DNA from: Nitrospirota bacterium
Lineage (GTDB): Bacteria; Nitrospirota; Nitrospiria; SBBL01; JAADHI01
Length of the DNA: 64,000 nt
Assembly (NCBI GenBank): GCA_029261195.1
Contig: JAJDBU010000059.1
Span: forward strand, 62,001 to 126,000
Reading direction: 5' to 3'
The position numbers and the translations under genes are program-made. Under the pieces are notes generated by a model that saw nothing but the letters and a program-made list of their open reading frames with translations, did not search any database and was not told the origin of the DNA. Positions 26,282 through 38,244 of this stretch are shown here, in pieces. The first letter of the stretch is position 1; the number at the start of each line of letters is the position of its first letter.

Positions 26282-27283
26282 ATGAACATTTGCAGTAACG
26301 CGCTCGATTTGATTGGTAACACCCCTTTGATTCGCTTAAACGCGGTATCGGAGGCGACCGGCTGTGAGATCCTGGGCAAGGCTGAATTTTTGAACCCTGG
26401 AGGGTCGATCAAAGACCGAACGGCCCTGGGCATTATTCGTGACGCAGAAAAGAAAGGCCTACTCAAAAAAGGTGGAACCATTGTTGAGGGCACCGCTGGA
26501 AATACCGGGATCGGCCTTTCCCTCATCGCAAAAATCCTGGGCTATCGTACAATCATCGTCATTCCGGAGACCCAAAGCCCTGAAAAAATCGACGCACTGC
26601 AACTTTACGGAGCAGAAGTCAAGCAGGTACCGGAGGCCGCTTATTCAACACCGGATCACTTTGTCCACATTGCCGGGCGGATTGCAGCCGATATCAATGA
26701 AAAAGAACCGGGTTCGGCCCTCTGGGCCAGACAGTTTGACAATGTCGCCAATCGAGATTTTCATACTGAAACAACCGGCGCCGAAATCTGGGAGCAGACG
26801 AAGGGAAAAGTCGACGCCTTCAACTGCGCTGTCGGAACCGGCGGAACACTTGCCGGTGTTGGCGCGGCGCTCAAAAAAAAGAATCCGGAGGTCATCATCG
26901 CTCTTTCCGATCCAATGGGGGCGGCACTTTACCATTATTATAAAGATGGGGAATTACGCGCTGAAGGCGATTCGATTGCAGAAGGCATCGGTCAGAGTCG
27001 TGTGACAGAAAACTTAGTCGAGGCATCCATTGACGAGGCCTATCAAATCCCGGACGATGAAGCGCTTCCTTTTCTTTTTGATTTATTGAAATATGAAGGG
27101 CTCTGTTTAGGCGGTTCATCCGGCATGAATATCGCGGGCGCTGTTCGACTGGCCAAACGCTTAGGCCCTGGCCATACCATTGTCACGATATTGGCGGATC
27201 ATGGCGCACGCTACCAGAGTAAACTCTATAATCCGGCGTTTTTACGCGAAGAAGGCCTGCCCCTTCCCGATTGGCTTGAATAG
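26282..27283 (+). CDS. cysK: Cysteine synthase A-type PLP enzyme
   Basis: 333 residues from the ATG at 26282, which follows AAGGAG by 8 bases; an in-frame TTG three bases earlier is less likely. Beta-family PLP fold: NTPLIRL, the PLP lysine in NPGGSIKDRTA, the substrate loop EGTAGNTGIG, the phosphate-binding GTGGTLAG, and GSSGMN near the C-terminus. O-acetylserine (or O-phosphoserine) sulfhydrylase making cysteine from sulfide is the likely role; cystathionine beta-synthase is less likely because no CBS domains are present. Sulfide supply could also matter to the Thi4 enzyme further downstream. Confidence 0.9.
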   Translation: MNICSNALDLIGNTPLIRLNAVSEATGCEILGKAEFLNPGGSIKDRTALGIIRDAEKKGLLKKGGTIVEGTAGNTGIGLSLIAKILGYRTIIVIPETQSPEKIDALQLYGAEVKQVPEAAYSTPDHFVHIAGRIAADINEKEPGSALWARQFDNVANRDFHTETTGAEIWEQTKGKVDAFNCAVGTGGTLAGVGAALKKKNPEVIIALSDPMGAALYHYYKDGELRAEGDSIAEGIGQSRVTENLVEASIDEAYQIPDDEALPFLFDLLKYEGLCLGGSSGMNIAGAVRLAKRLGPGHTIVTILADHGARYQSKLYNPAFLREEGLPLPDWLE

Positions 27284-27381
27284 GGATTTAGCAGACGAAA
27301 CCATCTTGCATTCGTTTCCAAGTCTGGTATTGTTAGTCCTGAGAATTATAAATGTAGAAGGCATCATTGATGGAGGAAAAT

Positions 27382-27627
27382 ATGGGAGACAAGTCGACAC
27401 TCAGAGGAGATGATCTTGACAAAAATAAACTCCTTGCTGCAATATTGACCAACGCACTTTTTACGGCCAAACTCGTTCACCTTCAAAAAGGCTCTACAAC
27501 GGATTCAAAAGGAATTATGGAAGATGTCTTCCACACCTGGACTGCCATCAGTCAACATTTTCACAATGAAACCACGTCGCAGCGAAATGAAAAAAATCAA
27601 CGCAAATCCGACCTTAAAAAACTGTAA
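27382..27627 (+). CDS. Small hypothetical protein (81 residues)
   Basis: The ATG at 27382 is preceded by GGAGG five bases upstream, making it preferable to in-frame starts at 27367 and 27370. The product is hydrophilic and helical: MGDKSTLRGDDLDKNKLLAAILTNALFTAKLVHLQKG and a Lys/Asn/Gln-rich tail. No membrane segment or recognised family. It precedes the glutathionyl-hydroquinone reductase gene by 33 bases. Confidence 0.55.
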   Translation: MGDKSTLRGDDLDKNKLLAAILTNALFTAKLVHLQKGSTTDSKGIMEDVFHTWTAISQHFHNETTSQRNEKNQRKSDLKKL

Positions 27628-27660
27628 TTCCTGATATCTACGAGTGGATAATAGCAAATT

Positions 27661-28572
27661 ATGAGCGATTTTGAGGATGAAATGAACGAAGTAGGGGAAT
27701 TCGAGCGGCAGGAAGACCAGTTTCGACAGTGGGTGTCATCAGACCCCGCTTCGAATTTTCCGGCAGAGGCGGATCGTTACCACCTCTATGTTTCCCTTGC
27801 CTGTCCCTGGGCACATCGGACAATCCTCTTCCGTAAACTCAAAAAACTTGAATCGGTCATCGGCATGACGGTGGTCGATCCGATTCGAGATGATCGAGGC
27901 TGGGCCTTTCGCGAAGGGCCGGGACATTCTCTTGATCTGATCAATGGGTTTCACTTTTTAAGTGAAGCCTATCTGGCAAGCGATCCCGGTTTTGCTGATC
28001 GTGTAACCATTCCGGTACTCTGGGATAAAAAGACAAAACAGATCGTCAATAATTCCGAAGATGACATCCTGCGCATGTTCAATAGCGCCTTCGATCACTA
28101 CACCGGGAATGATCTCGACTTCTATCCATTGTCACTGCGGTCTGAAATCGACACAATGAATGATTTGATTTATCCGAATATCAATAACGGGGTTTATCAG
28201 GCAGGTTTTGCAACAACACAGTCTGCTTATGAATCTGCCGTGCTCAAGCTCTTTTCAGCCCTTGATCACCTGGAGCAGCATCTTGCCTCACAGGCTTACC
28301 TGGTTGGCGATCAAATCACTGAGGCCGACTGGAAACTCTTCCCGACCCTCATTCGTTTTGATCCCGTTTACCACGGCCATTTCAAATGTAATATCCGCCG
28401 CATCATCGATTATCCTAATCTCTACAGCTACTTACAAACACTTTATCAAGTTGAAGGCGTTGCTGAAACCGTCAATTTTGACCATATCAAACGTCACTAT
28501 TACATGACACACAACGACATCAATCCGACTCAGATTGTTCCAGTGGGGCCAGAAATCAAGCTTTCGGCTTGA
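27661..28572 (+). CDS. Glutathionyl-hydroquinone reductase (Xi-class GST, YqjG/EcsM-type)
   Basis: 303 residues. Family hallmarks are RYHLYVSLACPWAHRT with catalytic Cys48 in CPWAHR, VVDPIRDDRGWAF, TIPVLWDKKTKQIVNNSEDDILRMFN, YPNINNGVYQAGFA, and the C-terminal all-helical domain with LFPTLIRFDPVYHGHFKCN. These enzymes reduce glutathionyl-hydroquinones, removing glutathione from quinone conjugates. Whether this organism makes glutathione cannot be judged from the window. Confidence 0.93.
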   Translation: MSDFEDEMNEVGEFERQEDQFRQWVSSDPASNFPAEADRYHLYVSLACPWAHRTILFRKLKKLESVIGMTVVDPIRDDRGWAFREGPGHSLDLINGFHFLSEAYLASDPGFADRVTIPVLWDKKTKQIVNNSEDDILRMFNSAFDHYTGNDLDFYPLSLRSEIDTMNDLIYPNINNGVYQAGFATTQSAYESAVLKLFSALDHLEQHLASQAYLVGDQITEADWKLFPTLIRFDPVYHGHFKCNIRRIIDYPNLYSYLQTLYQVEGVAETVNFDHIKRHYYMTHNDINPTQIVPVGPEIKLSA

Positions 28573-28612
28573 AACCACGCTGCTTGAGCTTCTAGTATTA
28601 GGAGAAGCCAGA

Positions 28613-28861
28613 ATGAACGCCTTTGATCCATACTTTGTCTCCCGTCTCATATTGGCCCTCCTTTTTTCCGGATTTATCTTGTATGATTTGATTGGCGCTG
28701 TTGTTTGGTACCGCCAACTTCCAACATTTGCACAAAAGTTAATCCTCTTAAAACTCCTTCAGCTTCGTTCTCCGGCAATAAAAAGGGCATGTGTACTGAT
28801 CTTCAGTCTTCTATCGATTCAGGGCGTTTTGACGGTCGTCCTGTTGCGCGGGGAAAATTGA
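28613..28861 (+). CDS. Small membrane protein with two transmembrane helices
   Basis: The ATG at 28613 follows AGGAG by 8 bases; the longer frame from 28535 overlaps the reductase gene and is rejected. The 82-residue product has helices at about residues 10-32 (LILALLFSGFILYDLIGAVVWY) and 56-77 (VLIFSLLSIQGVLTVVLL), joined by a basic loop. No family recognised. The next gene starts one base after its stop. Confidence 0.6.
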   Translation: MNAFDPYFVSRLILALLFSGFILYDLIGAVVWYRQLPTFAQKLILLKLLQLRSPAIKRACVLIFSLLSIQGVLTVVLLRGEN

Positions 28862-28862
28862 G

Positions 28863-29225
28863 ATGAGCTTACCTGGTTTTATTGCAAAACTTGCGGCAGC
28901 CTTTAGTCCCTTGGTCGCAACGAAGGCCGTCGATGAAGCAAAGAAAACGGTTCAAAGAAAAACCGACGAATATATCGATAAAAAACAGGAAGAATTTGTT
29001 TCCAAAGCACGGACAGAAGCCGAGCATTTTATGGCCGAGCAAATGGTCTTGCTAGAGGCTAAAGTCGATCATAAGCTCCTTGAAATTGAAAAAGTCATTG
29101 ATGAACAGATCGAAAAAGAGGTCCGAAACAAGCTGCGCGTCCTCATCTATACCCTCATCACCGTCATTCTCATGAGCCTCATCTCGCTTCTATATTTATT
29201 TTTAAAACAAAAATTTGGTCTCTGA
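28863..29225 (+). CDS. Tail-anchored coiled-coil protein
   Basis: 120 residues. The N-terminal half is a charged helix (VDEAKKTVQRKTDEYIDKKQEEFVSKAR, then KVDHKLLEIEKVIDEQIEKEV), predicted coiled coil. A C-terminal transmembrane helix VLIYTLITVILMSLISLLYLFL is followed by KQKFGL. A C-tail-anchored helix bundle facing the cytoplasm is likely. It appears co-transcribed with the preceding two-helix membrane protein. Function unknown. Confidence 0.65.
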   Translation: MSLPGFIAKLAAAFSPLVATKAVDEAKKTVQRKTDEYIDKKQEEFVSKARTEAEHFMAEQMVLLEAKVDHKLLEIEKVIDEQIEKEVRNKLRVLIYTLITVILMSLISLLYLFLKQKFGL

Positions 29226-29380
29226 AAATACCTGATTTTGTGCACAACGAAAAAGCGGCTCGTGTCGAGACTAAGCATGAAGTATCGCTTAGATCAAGGC
29301 GATAAGAGGCCATCTGCCGCCTTGCATTTACTTCAAATCCGGCATCGCCCAGCTATTCAGGTCTCACCCTCTTACCTCAA

Positions 29381-29410
29381 TTGACGAGGTCTGAAAGCCT
29401 ATGCCATACT
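29381..29410 (+). promoter_or_regulatory. Promoter-like element upstream of the TPP riboswitch
   Basis: TTGACG (29381-29386), an 18-base spacer and CATACT (29405-29410), placing a start just before the riboswitch. The -10 is weak. Confidence 0.4.
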
Positions 29411-29422
29411 CGCCTCTATTTT

Positions 29423-29512
29423 CAGGGGTGCCAGCCAGGCTGAGAGTTCCATTGTCTGTTGACTTCGGAGCAACCCTTTGCACCTGATCTGGGTAATGCC
29501 AGCGAAGGGACT
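29423..29512 (+). promoter_or_regulatory. TPP (thi-box) riboswitch
   Basis: Canonical conserved strings in order: CAGGGGTGCC, GGCTGAGAG, ACCCTTTGCACCTGATCTGG, GTAATGCCAGCGAAGGGA. This aptamer binds thiamine pyrophosphate. It lies in the leader of thiC and is followed by a rho-independent terminator (29533-29559), so control is by transcription termination: with ligand bound, the terminator forms and thiC/thi4 are switched off. Confidence 0.95.
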
Positions 29513-29515
29513 TAG

Positions 29516-31510
<1,995 letters not shown>

Positions 31511-31559
31511 ACCCGACAGGTTCACAGCTTACGAAAAAAAACTGGGAGAATAAATTAAA

Positions 31560-32366
31560 ATGGAACAAAGAGAAATTGCCCCCTTACAAGAGGTTGAAAT
31601 TACCCGAAACATTGCGAGGGAGGCTTACGCCGCATTCGATCAAGTCATCTCTTCAGATGTCTTAATCATCGGCTCCGGCCCTGCAGGACTCGTTTGCGGC
31701 GCTGAGCTGGCGTCTTCCGGTTTAAATGTCGTCATCGTGGAGCAGATGAACCACCTCGGCGGCGGCTTCTGGAACGGGGGCTATCTCATGAATAAGGCGG
31801 CCATCGCCCATCCGGCACAGGAGATTCTGGAAAAGATCGGCGTGCCCTGCAAAAAAATTTCGGACGAGATGAGCATTGTCGATCCGCCTCACGCCACAGG
31901 CAAACTCGTCGGCGCCGCATTTGATGCCGGGGTCAAGGTGATGAACATGACGAAGGTGGTTGACCTGATGATTCGGGGAGAAGAAAACCGCCTCGAAGGG
32001 GTTGTTGTAAATTGGTATCCGCTTGAGATGATGGGTCACGATGCCGCCCATGTTGATCCGATTGCCCTGGAAACAAAGATATTGGTTGATGCCACGGGAC
32101 ACGATGCCGTCGCCCTTCAGATATTGTCAAACAGAGGGTTCTATAAAAAAGTCCCTGGAAACGGCGCGATGTGGGTTGAAGAGTCGGAAGAGATGGTGAT
32201 GAAAAATACGGGAGAGGCCTATCCGAACCTCTTCATGGTCGGTCTTTCCGTTGCAGCGGCATACGGGAGCCCTCGTATGGGGCCATCCTTCGGAGCGATG
32301 CTCCTTTCCGGGGTCAAGGGAGCGGCTTTGATCAAGAAAAAGTTGTCGGTTCTCTCTCAAACATAA
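31560..32366 (+). CDS. thi4: Thi4-family thiazole synthase, sulfide-dependent type
   Basis: 268 residues. Dinucleotide-binding GSGPAGLVCG near residue 38, LGGGFWNGGYLMNK, NWYPLEMMGHDAAHVDP, LVDATGHDA and the C-terminal GSPRMGPSFGAMLLSG are Thi4/archaeal Rib-thiazole synthase signatures. Eukaryotic Thi4 sacrifices an active-site Cys as sulfur donor. The corresponding position in the xVDP segment here is His164, as in catalytic, sulfide-using archaeal enzymes, so this one probably turns over with free sulfide and iron under low oxygen. It is 49 bases after thiC and shares its riboswitch. Confidence 0.92.
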   Translation: MEQREIAPLQEVEITRNIAREAYAAFDQVISSDVLIIGSGPAGLVCGAELASSGLNVVIVEQMNHLGGGFWNGGYLMNKAAIAHPAQEILEKIGVPCKKISDEMSIVDPPHATGKLVGAAFDAGVKVMNMTKVVDLMIRGEENRLEGVVVNWYPLEMMGHDAAHVDPIALETKILVDATGHDAVALQILSNRGFYKKVPGNGAMWVEESEEMVMKNTGEAYPNLFMVGLSVAAAYGSPRMGPSFGAMLLSGVKGAALIKKKLSVLSQT

Positions 32367-32416
32367 TGAGTGTCTGAATCCTCCGTCCAACTTTGATGTC
32401 AGGAATTCACTTGTTT

Positions 32417-33613
32417 TCACTCAGCGCCCTCTAATATGGACAACAATCGCGCACATTCCGCCCTCACATCGCTTGAGCCAATTTCGATCTCAAAATAGTC
32501 CGCCAGATGCTCCCTGTATTTTTTTGCAAGCTTTAAAGACTTGGCATCCACTTCGTATCGACTTGCTGCAAATTGTTGCAGGGTGCTAATCTCAGCTAAA
32601 AGAATCTCTTTTTTAGTGTCGGCCGTCACACTGTCTTGATGTAGACGGTGGTTGTTGAGTGCCTGACTGGTGAAGCTAAGCCATCCATTTTTAAGCAACA
32701 ATAGATAAACAAGCCAGTCCCCGCAAATTCGAAGCCCGCAAATACGTTCCAGATTTTTCTCCAGGACCATGAAAAGATCTTCCCGCCTAAAAACAACCGC
32801 ACTTACATTCAGAATTGTATTTTTTACCGCCAGCGATGAGCTGATTTCCTCCTGTCCGGGGCTTTGGTAATTCCAGAGCCATTTAGAGACACTAATATCA
32901 TTAGTATAATCCAAGTAATGATCAGCCGAGATCCGGCTATCTACAGTCATCTTCCTCGACTGGCTGTAACTTATGGTCACCTTTTTATTGGAAAAAGACT
33001 GCATCAGTGTCGATAAGAAGGCTTGATCTGCCAGGTCATCCGCCTCCGCAATCCATACATAATTTCCACTCGCTTCTTTGATGCCACGATACCACTGACG
33101 AAAAACAGAGCCGCTGTTCTCTTCATTAAAGATTAACTTTACAGACAGTTTTAGCTCTTTCACTGCGCAATTGATAACCTCTTTGCTTTCGTCGGTCGAG
33201 GCATCGTCAAGGATAATCAGTTCATAGATCGGGAAATCTTGATTGCAAATATTTTTGATGCGTTCTCCAAGAAACCTTCCATAATTGTAATTTGGAAGCA
33301 CAACGGAAACCTTCGGCAAGTTCAAACCGGAAAGACGGAAGCCATTATCAGGCAAGACTGAAGTAACAGCAGGAAAATTTGAATGGCTCTCAAGCGCCTG
33401 CCAATCACGGTAGGCCTTTGAATTTTTAAACAGTTTAGGAAATAACCGATAGAACAGACCTTGCAAGGACCTCAACGGCTTTGTTACCCGCCAGGAATAG
33501 CTGTTCAGGATACGATCCAAAGCCTCTGTACGACGCTGAAGTTCTGCTTCAAGGACATCCCGCTGAGCAATAGTAGCATCACGTTCATCCACGGAAATCT
33601 TCACATCATCCAT
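32417..33613 (-). CDS. Family-2 glycosyltransferase with N-terminal coiled-coil linker
   Basis: 398 residues. Residues 1-70 form a short coiled coil and the linker LNSYSWRVTKPLRSL, a phrase typical of the region between domains in large multi-domain glycosyltransferases. The GT-A domain follows: KVSVVLPNYNYGRFLGERI near residue 105, LIILDDASTDES, and the DxD-like YVWIAEADD. The C-terminus is helical. Transfers a sugar from a nucleotide sugar, probably in surface polysaccharide. It stands alone, convergent to thi4, so it may be the surviving 3' part of a longer gene; the upstream region (33614-34022) looks degraded. Confidence 0.8.
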   Translation of the reverse strand: MDDVKISVDERDATIAQRDVLEAELQRRTEALDRILNSYSWRVTKPLRSLQGLFYRLFPKLFKNSKAYRDWQALESHSNFPAVTSVLPDNGFRLSGLNLPKVSVVLPNYNYGRFLGERIKNICNQDFPIYELIILDDASTDESKEVINCAVKELKLSVKLIFNEENSGSVFRQWYRGIKEASGNYVWIAEADDLADQAFLSTLMQSFSNKKVTISYSQSRKMTVDSRISADHYLDYTNDISVSKWLWNYQSPGQEEISSSLAVKNTILNVSAVVFRREDLFMVLEKNLERICGLRICGDWLVYLLLLKNGWLSFTSQALNNHRLHQDSVTADTKKEILLAEISTLQQFAASRYEVDAKSLKLAKKYREHLADYFEIEIGSSDVRAECARLLSILEGAE

Positions 33614-33683
33614 TTTCTATTTATGAAACTTCTATAAGTAGGACCTTCCGGAATCGAATGCCTCTTATCATCCCGATTTTTAC

Positions 33684-33740
33684 AGCTTGAGAGGACCAAA
33701 ATATGACTCATCAAGAGGCAATCGGTCAAGCCCTGATGAA
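33684..33740 (-). repeat. Degenerate repeat, copy 1 (other copy near 49092)
   Basis: On the minus strand this reads SGLDRLPLDESYFGPLKL; the other copy reads HGLDRLIPDEAYFKRLNS. The DNA shares AAAATATG, CTCATCA and CGGTCAAG in the same order. Probably relics of one coding element. Confidence 0.45.
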
Positions 33741-33830
33741 TCACCAACAGCAAGGGCAGGAAACGCGCAGCCCGGACCCACCTACCTGTTCATTTCATCA
33801 AGAGTACCATCGAAGTTTTCCGGGATGCTG

Positions 33831-33865
33831 TTCCCATTTCCGGAAGTAAATTCCGGAAATGGGAA
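33831..33865. repeat. Perfect 15-bp inverted repeat (hairpin)
   Basis: Arm TTCCCATTTCCGGAA (33831-33845), loop GTAAA, arm TTCCGGAAATGGGAA (33851-33865). No T-run follows, so it is not a classical terminator; an operator, recombination site or mobile-element end is possible. Confidence 0.75.
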
Positions 33866-34022
33866 GAACCTGAACATCGTCGTTTTCTTAATCAATGCCC
33901 TGACTCGCATTTTGAGCAAGCTTTGCATGCCAGATAATCAGGCACGTTCCTTGCGTAGGTTAGGGATGTCATCTAATAAGGCAAGATCATCATAGAAATG
34001 ATTGCTGTACAAGGAGGGTAAA

Positions 34023-34493
34023 ATGAAAGCGAGTGGTTCTGGTCAAGTGGTCAAGGGTGTCCGTTACAATTTCGAAAACCTTTCATCCTTACTTGGAAGT
34101 CAGGGGCAAGGGACACAAAACAATAACAGCTATGAGAGGAACATGCTCAATGAACTCTACGATAGTAAATTGAGGCTGTTACGAAGGATCAGAAACTGGA
34201 AAGATTGTCCCGAGTCGTACAGGAATAAACTTCACAAAAGATTACAGGCTATTGATGTCTCAAAAAAAATAGCCATTTCTAAGCTGGATGAAATTATCCG
34301 AGAAATCGGAATCCTGGAATTCAACTTACAACTGAACCCGGCATGGATCCGTGGTCTATTTAAGCTGGTTGATGAGATTCTTGATCAGACCAAACGAACG
34401 CAAAGAGACCAGCTTATCACAGAATTCAGCCATCTCAAGGAACAATTTGCTTTACTCAAAAATGACTGCAATTGTTACTACATCGCAATGTAA
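34023..34493 (+). CDS. Hypothetical basic helical protein (156 residues)
   Basis: ATG at 34023 with a GGAGGG ribosome site 4 bases upstream; the longer frame at 34002 is rejected. The product starts MKASGSGQVVKGVRYNFENLSSLLGSQGQ, a low-complexity segment. Long charged helices follow (NELYDSKLRLLRRIRNWKD, KKIAISKLDEIIREIGILEFNLQLNP, QTKRTQRDQLITEFSHLKEQFALL), suggestive of coiled coil. No family recognised. Isolated, flanked by degraded sequence and a convergent oxoprolinase gene, so it may belong to the accessory island. Confidence 0.6.
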   Translation: MKASGSGQVVKGVRYNFENLSSLLGSQGQGTQNNNSYERNMLNELYDSKLRLLRRIRNWKDCPESYRNKLHKRLQAIDVSKKIAISKLDEIIREIGILEFNLQLNPAWIRGLFKLVDEILDQTKRTQRDQLITEFSHLKEQFALLKNDCNCYYIAM

Positions 34494-34578
34494 GGCAACC
34501 CGTTTCTCTTGGACACACTCATAAAAGGGGGAATGGGGTTCCCAGTGGACGAGAAGCGCTTGGATCCTTGCGCTTATA

Positions 34579-37500
34579 CTATTCTCCTCCAAAGCCACCC
34601 CCGCCAGGTGTTTCAATCACAAAAATATCACCCTGATCCACTTCGATTTTGTCTGCTCCCCAAAGGGGAACCATCGACCCGTCCGGTCTTTCAATCCAAT
34701 GTTGGCCGACTGCGCCGGACTCCCCTCCCTTCAAACCAAAGGGCGGTACTTCTCGCCGATTGGAAAGAAGCGACAGGGTCATCGCTTCTAAAAATTCAAT
34801 TTCCCGACGGACGCCGTCTCCTCCTTTGTATTGTCCCGCACCGCCACTGTTTTCTCTGATTTCAAAGCGATTGAGTACGATCGGAAAGCGCAGTTCCAGA
34901 ACTTCCGGATCGGTCAGGCGGCTATTCGTCATGTGGCTGTGTACGGCGGATGCGCCGTTAAAATCAGGTCCTGCACCTGTGCCGCCGCATAGGGTTTCGT
35001 AATATTGATAATCGGCATTGCCGAAAGTCAGGTTGTTCATCGTGCCCTGCGCTGCGGCCATGACACCTAATGCACCGAAAAGGGCATCGGTGATCACCTG
35101 TGAGGTCTCGACATTCCCCGCGACGACTGCCGCCGGAGCAAGCGGGTCCAGCATTGACCCTTCCGGAATGCGAATTTCGATCGGTTTGAGACAGCCTTCG
35201 TTTAAAGGAATGTCGTCATCCACGAGGCAGCGAAAAACATACAATACGGCGGCGCGAGTGACAGACTTCGGGGCATTAAAATTATTTGTCTGCTGGGGAC
35301 TCGTCCCGCTAAAGTCGATCAGCGCCCCTCTCTTTTCATTGTCGATAGTGATGCTCACTTTGATCACACTGCCGTTATCCAGGGCATAGCTGAAGTTTCC
35401 GTTTTTGAGGACGCCGATGACCCGACGAACCGCCTCCTCTGCGTTTGCCTGGACATGTTGCATATAGGCCCGAACGGTTTCGAGACCGAAGGTATCGACC
35501 ATTTTTTTAAGCTCATGAACCCCTTTTTGATTGGCAGCGATCTGTGCGCGTAAGTCGGCGATATTTTGATCCGGATTGCGTGCGGGATGGTGTGCCTGTG
35601 TCAGCAGAGAACGAATGCCGTTTTCATCAAAATTTCCCCCGTTTACCAGTTTAAAATTTTTCAAAAGCACGCCTTCTTCTTCGAGATTCCGGCTGTTCGA
35701 TGGCATGGAGCCCGGCGTAGCGCCACCGATATCGGCATGGTGTCCACGACTCCCGATGAAAAAGAGGATCTGATTTTTATCAAACACAGGTGTAATGACC
35801 GTGACATCGGGCAAATGGGTGCCGCCATTGTAGGGATCGTTTAAGGCATAGACATCGCCGGGACGGATTTTACCTTGATTATTTTTGATCACGGCCCGGA
35901 CGGATTCGCTCATCGAACCCAGATGCACCGGCATGTGGGGGGCGTTCGCAACGAGTCCGCCCTCCTGATCAAAGAGCGCACATGAAAAATCGCGTCGCTC
36001 TTTGATGTTGACTGAAGAAGCAGTCAACCGAAGGGTGTGGCCCATCTGTTCCGCAATCGACATGAAGAGATTATTAAAGACCTCCAGCATGACCGGATCA
36101 CATGCGGTCCCAATGGCGTAATGTTTGGGCAAAGGGCGGATGCGTTCCAGAATCAGGCCTCCTTCCTGTGTGGCCTGGGCGGACCAATCCGCTTCTACAA
36201 TCGTCGTCGAATTCGGGTCGCAAATAATGGCCGGGCCGATGACGGGATGTGAGGGCCTTAAAAGCGCACGCTTATAAACCGGGGTATGACTATACTTGCC
36301 ATCGAAATAGGCCTTCACAATCCGCTGCGGTCTTTGGAAGCTTTGTGCTTGTTCTTCATCAGAGGTGAGGGGCCCATCACTTAGCGAGGGCCTAAGGACT
36401 TTTGTTTGTTCTATAGCTGCCACCTGTCCAAGCACTTCAACCTGCCCAATCACTTCGAGGGACAGGGTTTCAACAATCAGTGCCAGTGAGGGCATCGTGA
36501 AACCGAAACGCTTGTGGTAGCGCATTTCAAATGCCCTGGACATCTCCGGAATAGATGCAAAATCGACACTGAGTGCGGTGTCTGTTCCTTGTGCTTTCAG
36601 AGCGATTTTTTTGGTGAAGGTGATGCGATCCGGGTCTATGCCTTGCTGTGCCATTTCAGCACGCCCCTCCTGCGCCAATTCAGAAAATGTTTCAGATAAC
36701 CTGGGCATCAAGTCTTCATGGAGTGCTTGTTCAATAGAAATGGAGCGGAGCAGGCGCTGGTCGGCCTGCCCGATGCCGTAGGCTGAGAGGAGTCCGGCGA
36801 AGCGATGGATGAAGACGGTTTTCATGCCGAGCAAGTCGGCGACCTTGCAGGCAAGCTGTCCACCGGCCCCGCCGAATGCGCAGAGGGTGTAGCTCGTGAC
36901 ATCGTGGCCTTGCTGTACGGAGATTTTTTTGATTGCATTGGCCATGTTTTGAGTGGCGATGTTTAAAAAACCTTCCGCAATCTCAATGAGCGAATAATCG
37001 AAAAGGCCTTCACTTTTTATGCGTTCCGAAAGGGATGCGAATGCTTCCCGGACAATATCGGCATCCAAGGACTGATCCTGCTTCGGGCCAAAGAGCCTGG
37101 GAAAAAAATCGGCTTGCAGACGCCCGAGCATCAAATGACAATCGGTGATGGTGAGTGGGCCGCCACGCCGATAGCAGGCCGGTCCGGGCAGGGCTCCAGC
37201 GGAGTCTGGGCCAACCCTGAAACGGCTGCCGTCAAAGCTGCAAATCGATCCCCCTCCTGCGGCAACCGTATGGATCTTCATCATCGGCGCACGCATCTGG
37301 ATACCGGCCACCTGCGTTTCGGATGTGCGTTCGTATTCACCTGCATAGTGGGCGACATCGGTCGAAGTGCCGCCCATGTCGAAGGTAATGATCTGATCAA
37401 AACCCGCCTCTTTTGCCCCTAGCGCCGCCCCGACGACCCCGCCTGCCGGGCCGGACAGGATAGCGTCTTTTCCGCAAAACTGTTCAGCCGCTGTGAGTCC

Positions 37501-38244
37501 GCCATTGGACTGCATGAACAACACGCGGCTGTCTCCGAGGGCCGCCGAAATCCGTTCAACATAACGACGGAGGATGGGGGATAGGTAGGCATCGACGACG
37601 GTGGTATCGCCCCGCCCGATGAGTTTTATCAATGGCGTCGTTTCATGACTTGTTGAAATCTGGGTGAAACCGATTTCCCGTGCCAACGCTGCAACACCTT
37701 GTTCATGCGCCGGATAGCGGTAGGCATGAAGACAGACGATGGCAATGGCACGAATGCCTGAATTAAAAACCGACTGGAGCTTTGGCCTGAGTGAATCCAG
37801 CACAAGCGGTTTCAGGACTTCACCGCTTGCGCTCACCCGTTCATCGATTTCAATGACTTGTTCGTAGAGCAATTCCGGCAGGATGATTTCTCTGTCAAAG
37901 AGACGGGGTCGCGTCTGATTTCCAATTCGGAGGGCGTCTCTGAAACCCTCTGTAATGGCCAAAAGGGTTCGTTCACCTTTTCTCTCCAAAAGGGCATTTG
38001 TGGCAACGGTCGTGCCCATGCGAACGGTAAGGATAACGCCGGGAGGAATGGCCTCGCCTGCCTTGATTTCAATCAGATCCCGAATGCCCTGAATGGCGGC
38101 GTCGTTATATAGCTCCGGGTTTTCGGAAAGGAGCTTGTGACTGAGGAGCTTGCCGTTTGGATGACGCGCGATGAGATCGGTAAAGGTCCCGCCCCGGTCA
38201 ATCCAGAATTCCCAGTCTTTGTTTTTTGTAGAAGTGCGCTTCAT
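34579..38244 (-). CDS. 5-oxoprolinase / hydantoinase A-B fusion
   Basis: 1221 residues, full length for the fused OplAH type. The N-terminal HyuA-like ATPase half has [40 protein letters not shown] and [14 protein letters not shown]. The C-terminal HyuB-like half (from about residue 735) has [82 protein letters not shown], and ends [13 protein letters not shown]. It hydrolyses 5-oxoproline (or a hydantoin) to glutamate using ATP. The ATG overlaps the stop of the MNT gene by 4 bases, so it is the last gene of the island operon. A relic of a similar 3' end is at about 42212-42290. Confidence 0.93.
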   Translation of the reverse strand: MKRTSTKNKDWEFWIDRGGTFTDLIARHPNGKLLSHKLLSENPELYNDAAIQGIRDLIEIKAGEAIPPGVILTVRMGTTVATNALLERKGERTLLAITEGFRDALRIGNQTRPRLFDREIILPELLYEQVIEIDERVSASGEVLKPLVLDSLRPKLQSVFNSGIRAIAIVCLHAYRYPAHEQGVAALAREIGFTQISTSHETTPLIKLIGRGDTTVVDAYLSPILRRYVERISAALGDSRVLFMQSNGGLTAAEQFCGKDAILSGPAGGVVGAALGAKEAGFDQIITFDMGGTSTDVAHYAGEYERTSETQVAGIQMRAPMMKIHTVAAGGGSICSFDGSRFRVGPDSAGALPGPACYRRGGPLTITDCHLMLGRLQADFFPRLFGPKQDQSLDADIVREAFASLSERIKSEGLFDYSLIEIAEGFLNIATQNMANAIKKISVQQGHDVTSYTLCAFGGAGGQLACKVADLLGMKTVFIHRFAGLLSAYGIGQADQRLLRSISIEQALHEDLMPRLSETFSELAQEGRAEMAQQGIDPDRITFTKKIALKAQGTDTALSVDFASIPEMSRAFEMRYHKRFGFTMPSLALIVETLSLEVIGQVEVLGQVAAIEQTKVLRPSLSDGPLTSDEEQAQSFQRPQRIVKAYFDGKYSHTPVYKRALLRPSHPVIGPAIICDPNSTTIVEADWSAQATQEGGLILERIRPLPKHYAIGTACDPVMLEVFNNLFMSIAEQMGHTLRLTASSVNIKERRDFSCALFDQEGGLVANAPHMPVHLGSMSESVRAVIKNNQGKIRPGDVYALNDPYNGGTHLPDVTVITPVFDKNQILFFIGSRGHHADIGGATPGSMPSNSRNLEEEGVLLKNFKLVNGGNFDENGIRSLLTQAHHPARNPDQNIADLRAQIAANQKGVHELKKMVDTFGLETVRAYMQHVQANAEEAVRRVIGVLKNGNFSYALDNGSVIKVSITIDNEKRGALIDFSGTSPQQTNNFNAPKSVTRAAVLYVFRCLVDDDIPLNEGCLKPIEIRIPEGSMLDPLAPAAVVAGNVETSQVITDALFGALGVMAAAQGTMNNLTFGNADYQYYETLCGGTGAGPDFNGASAVHSHMTNSRLTDPEVLELRFPIVLNRFEIRENSGGAGQYKGGDGVRREIEFLEAMTLSLLSNRREVPPFGLKGGESGAVGQHWIERPDGSMVPLWGADKIEVDQGDIFVIETPGGGGFGGE

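Larger units (their letters stand above)
33614..34022. other. Probably degraded intergenic region
   Basis: About 400 bases with no convincing gene. A plus-strand frame at 33687-33995 has no ribosome site and poor composition. It contains a 60-base segment similar to one at 49092-49150 (see repeats) and a perfect hairpin at 33831-33865. A 48-codon frame starting ATG at 33703 overlaps the similar segment but has no support. Confidence 0.5.

Noticed and set aside
33687-33995. 102-residue plus-strand frame
   Set aside because: No ribosome site, unusual composition, and it overlaps a hairpin and a degenerate repeat.
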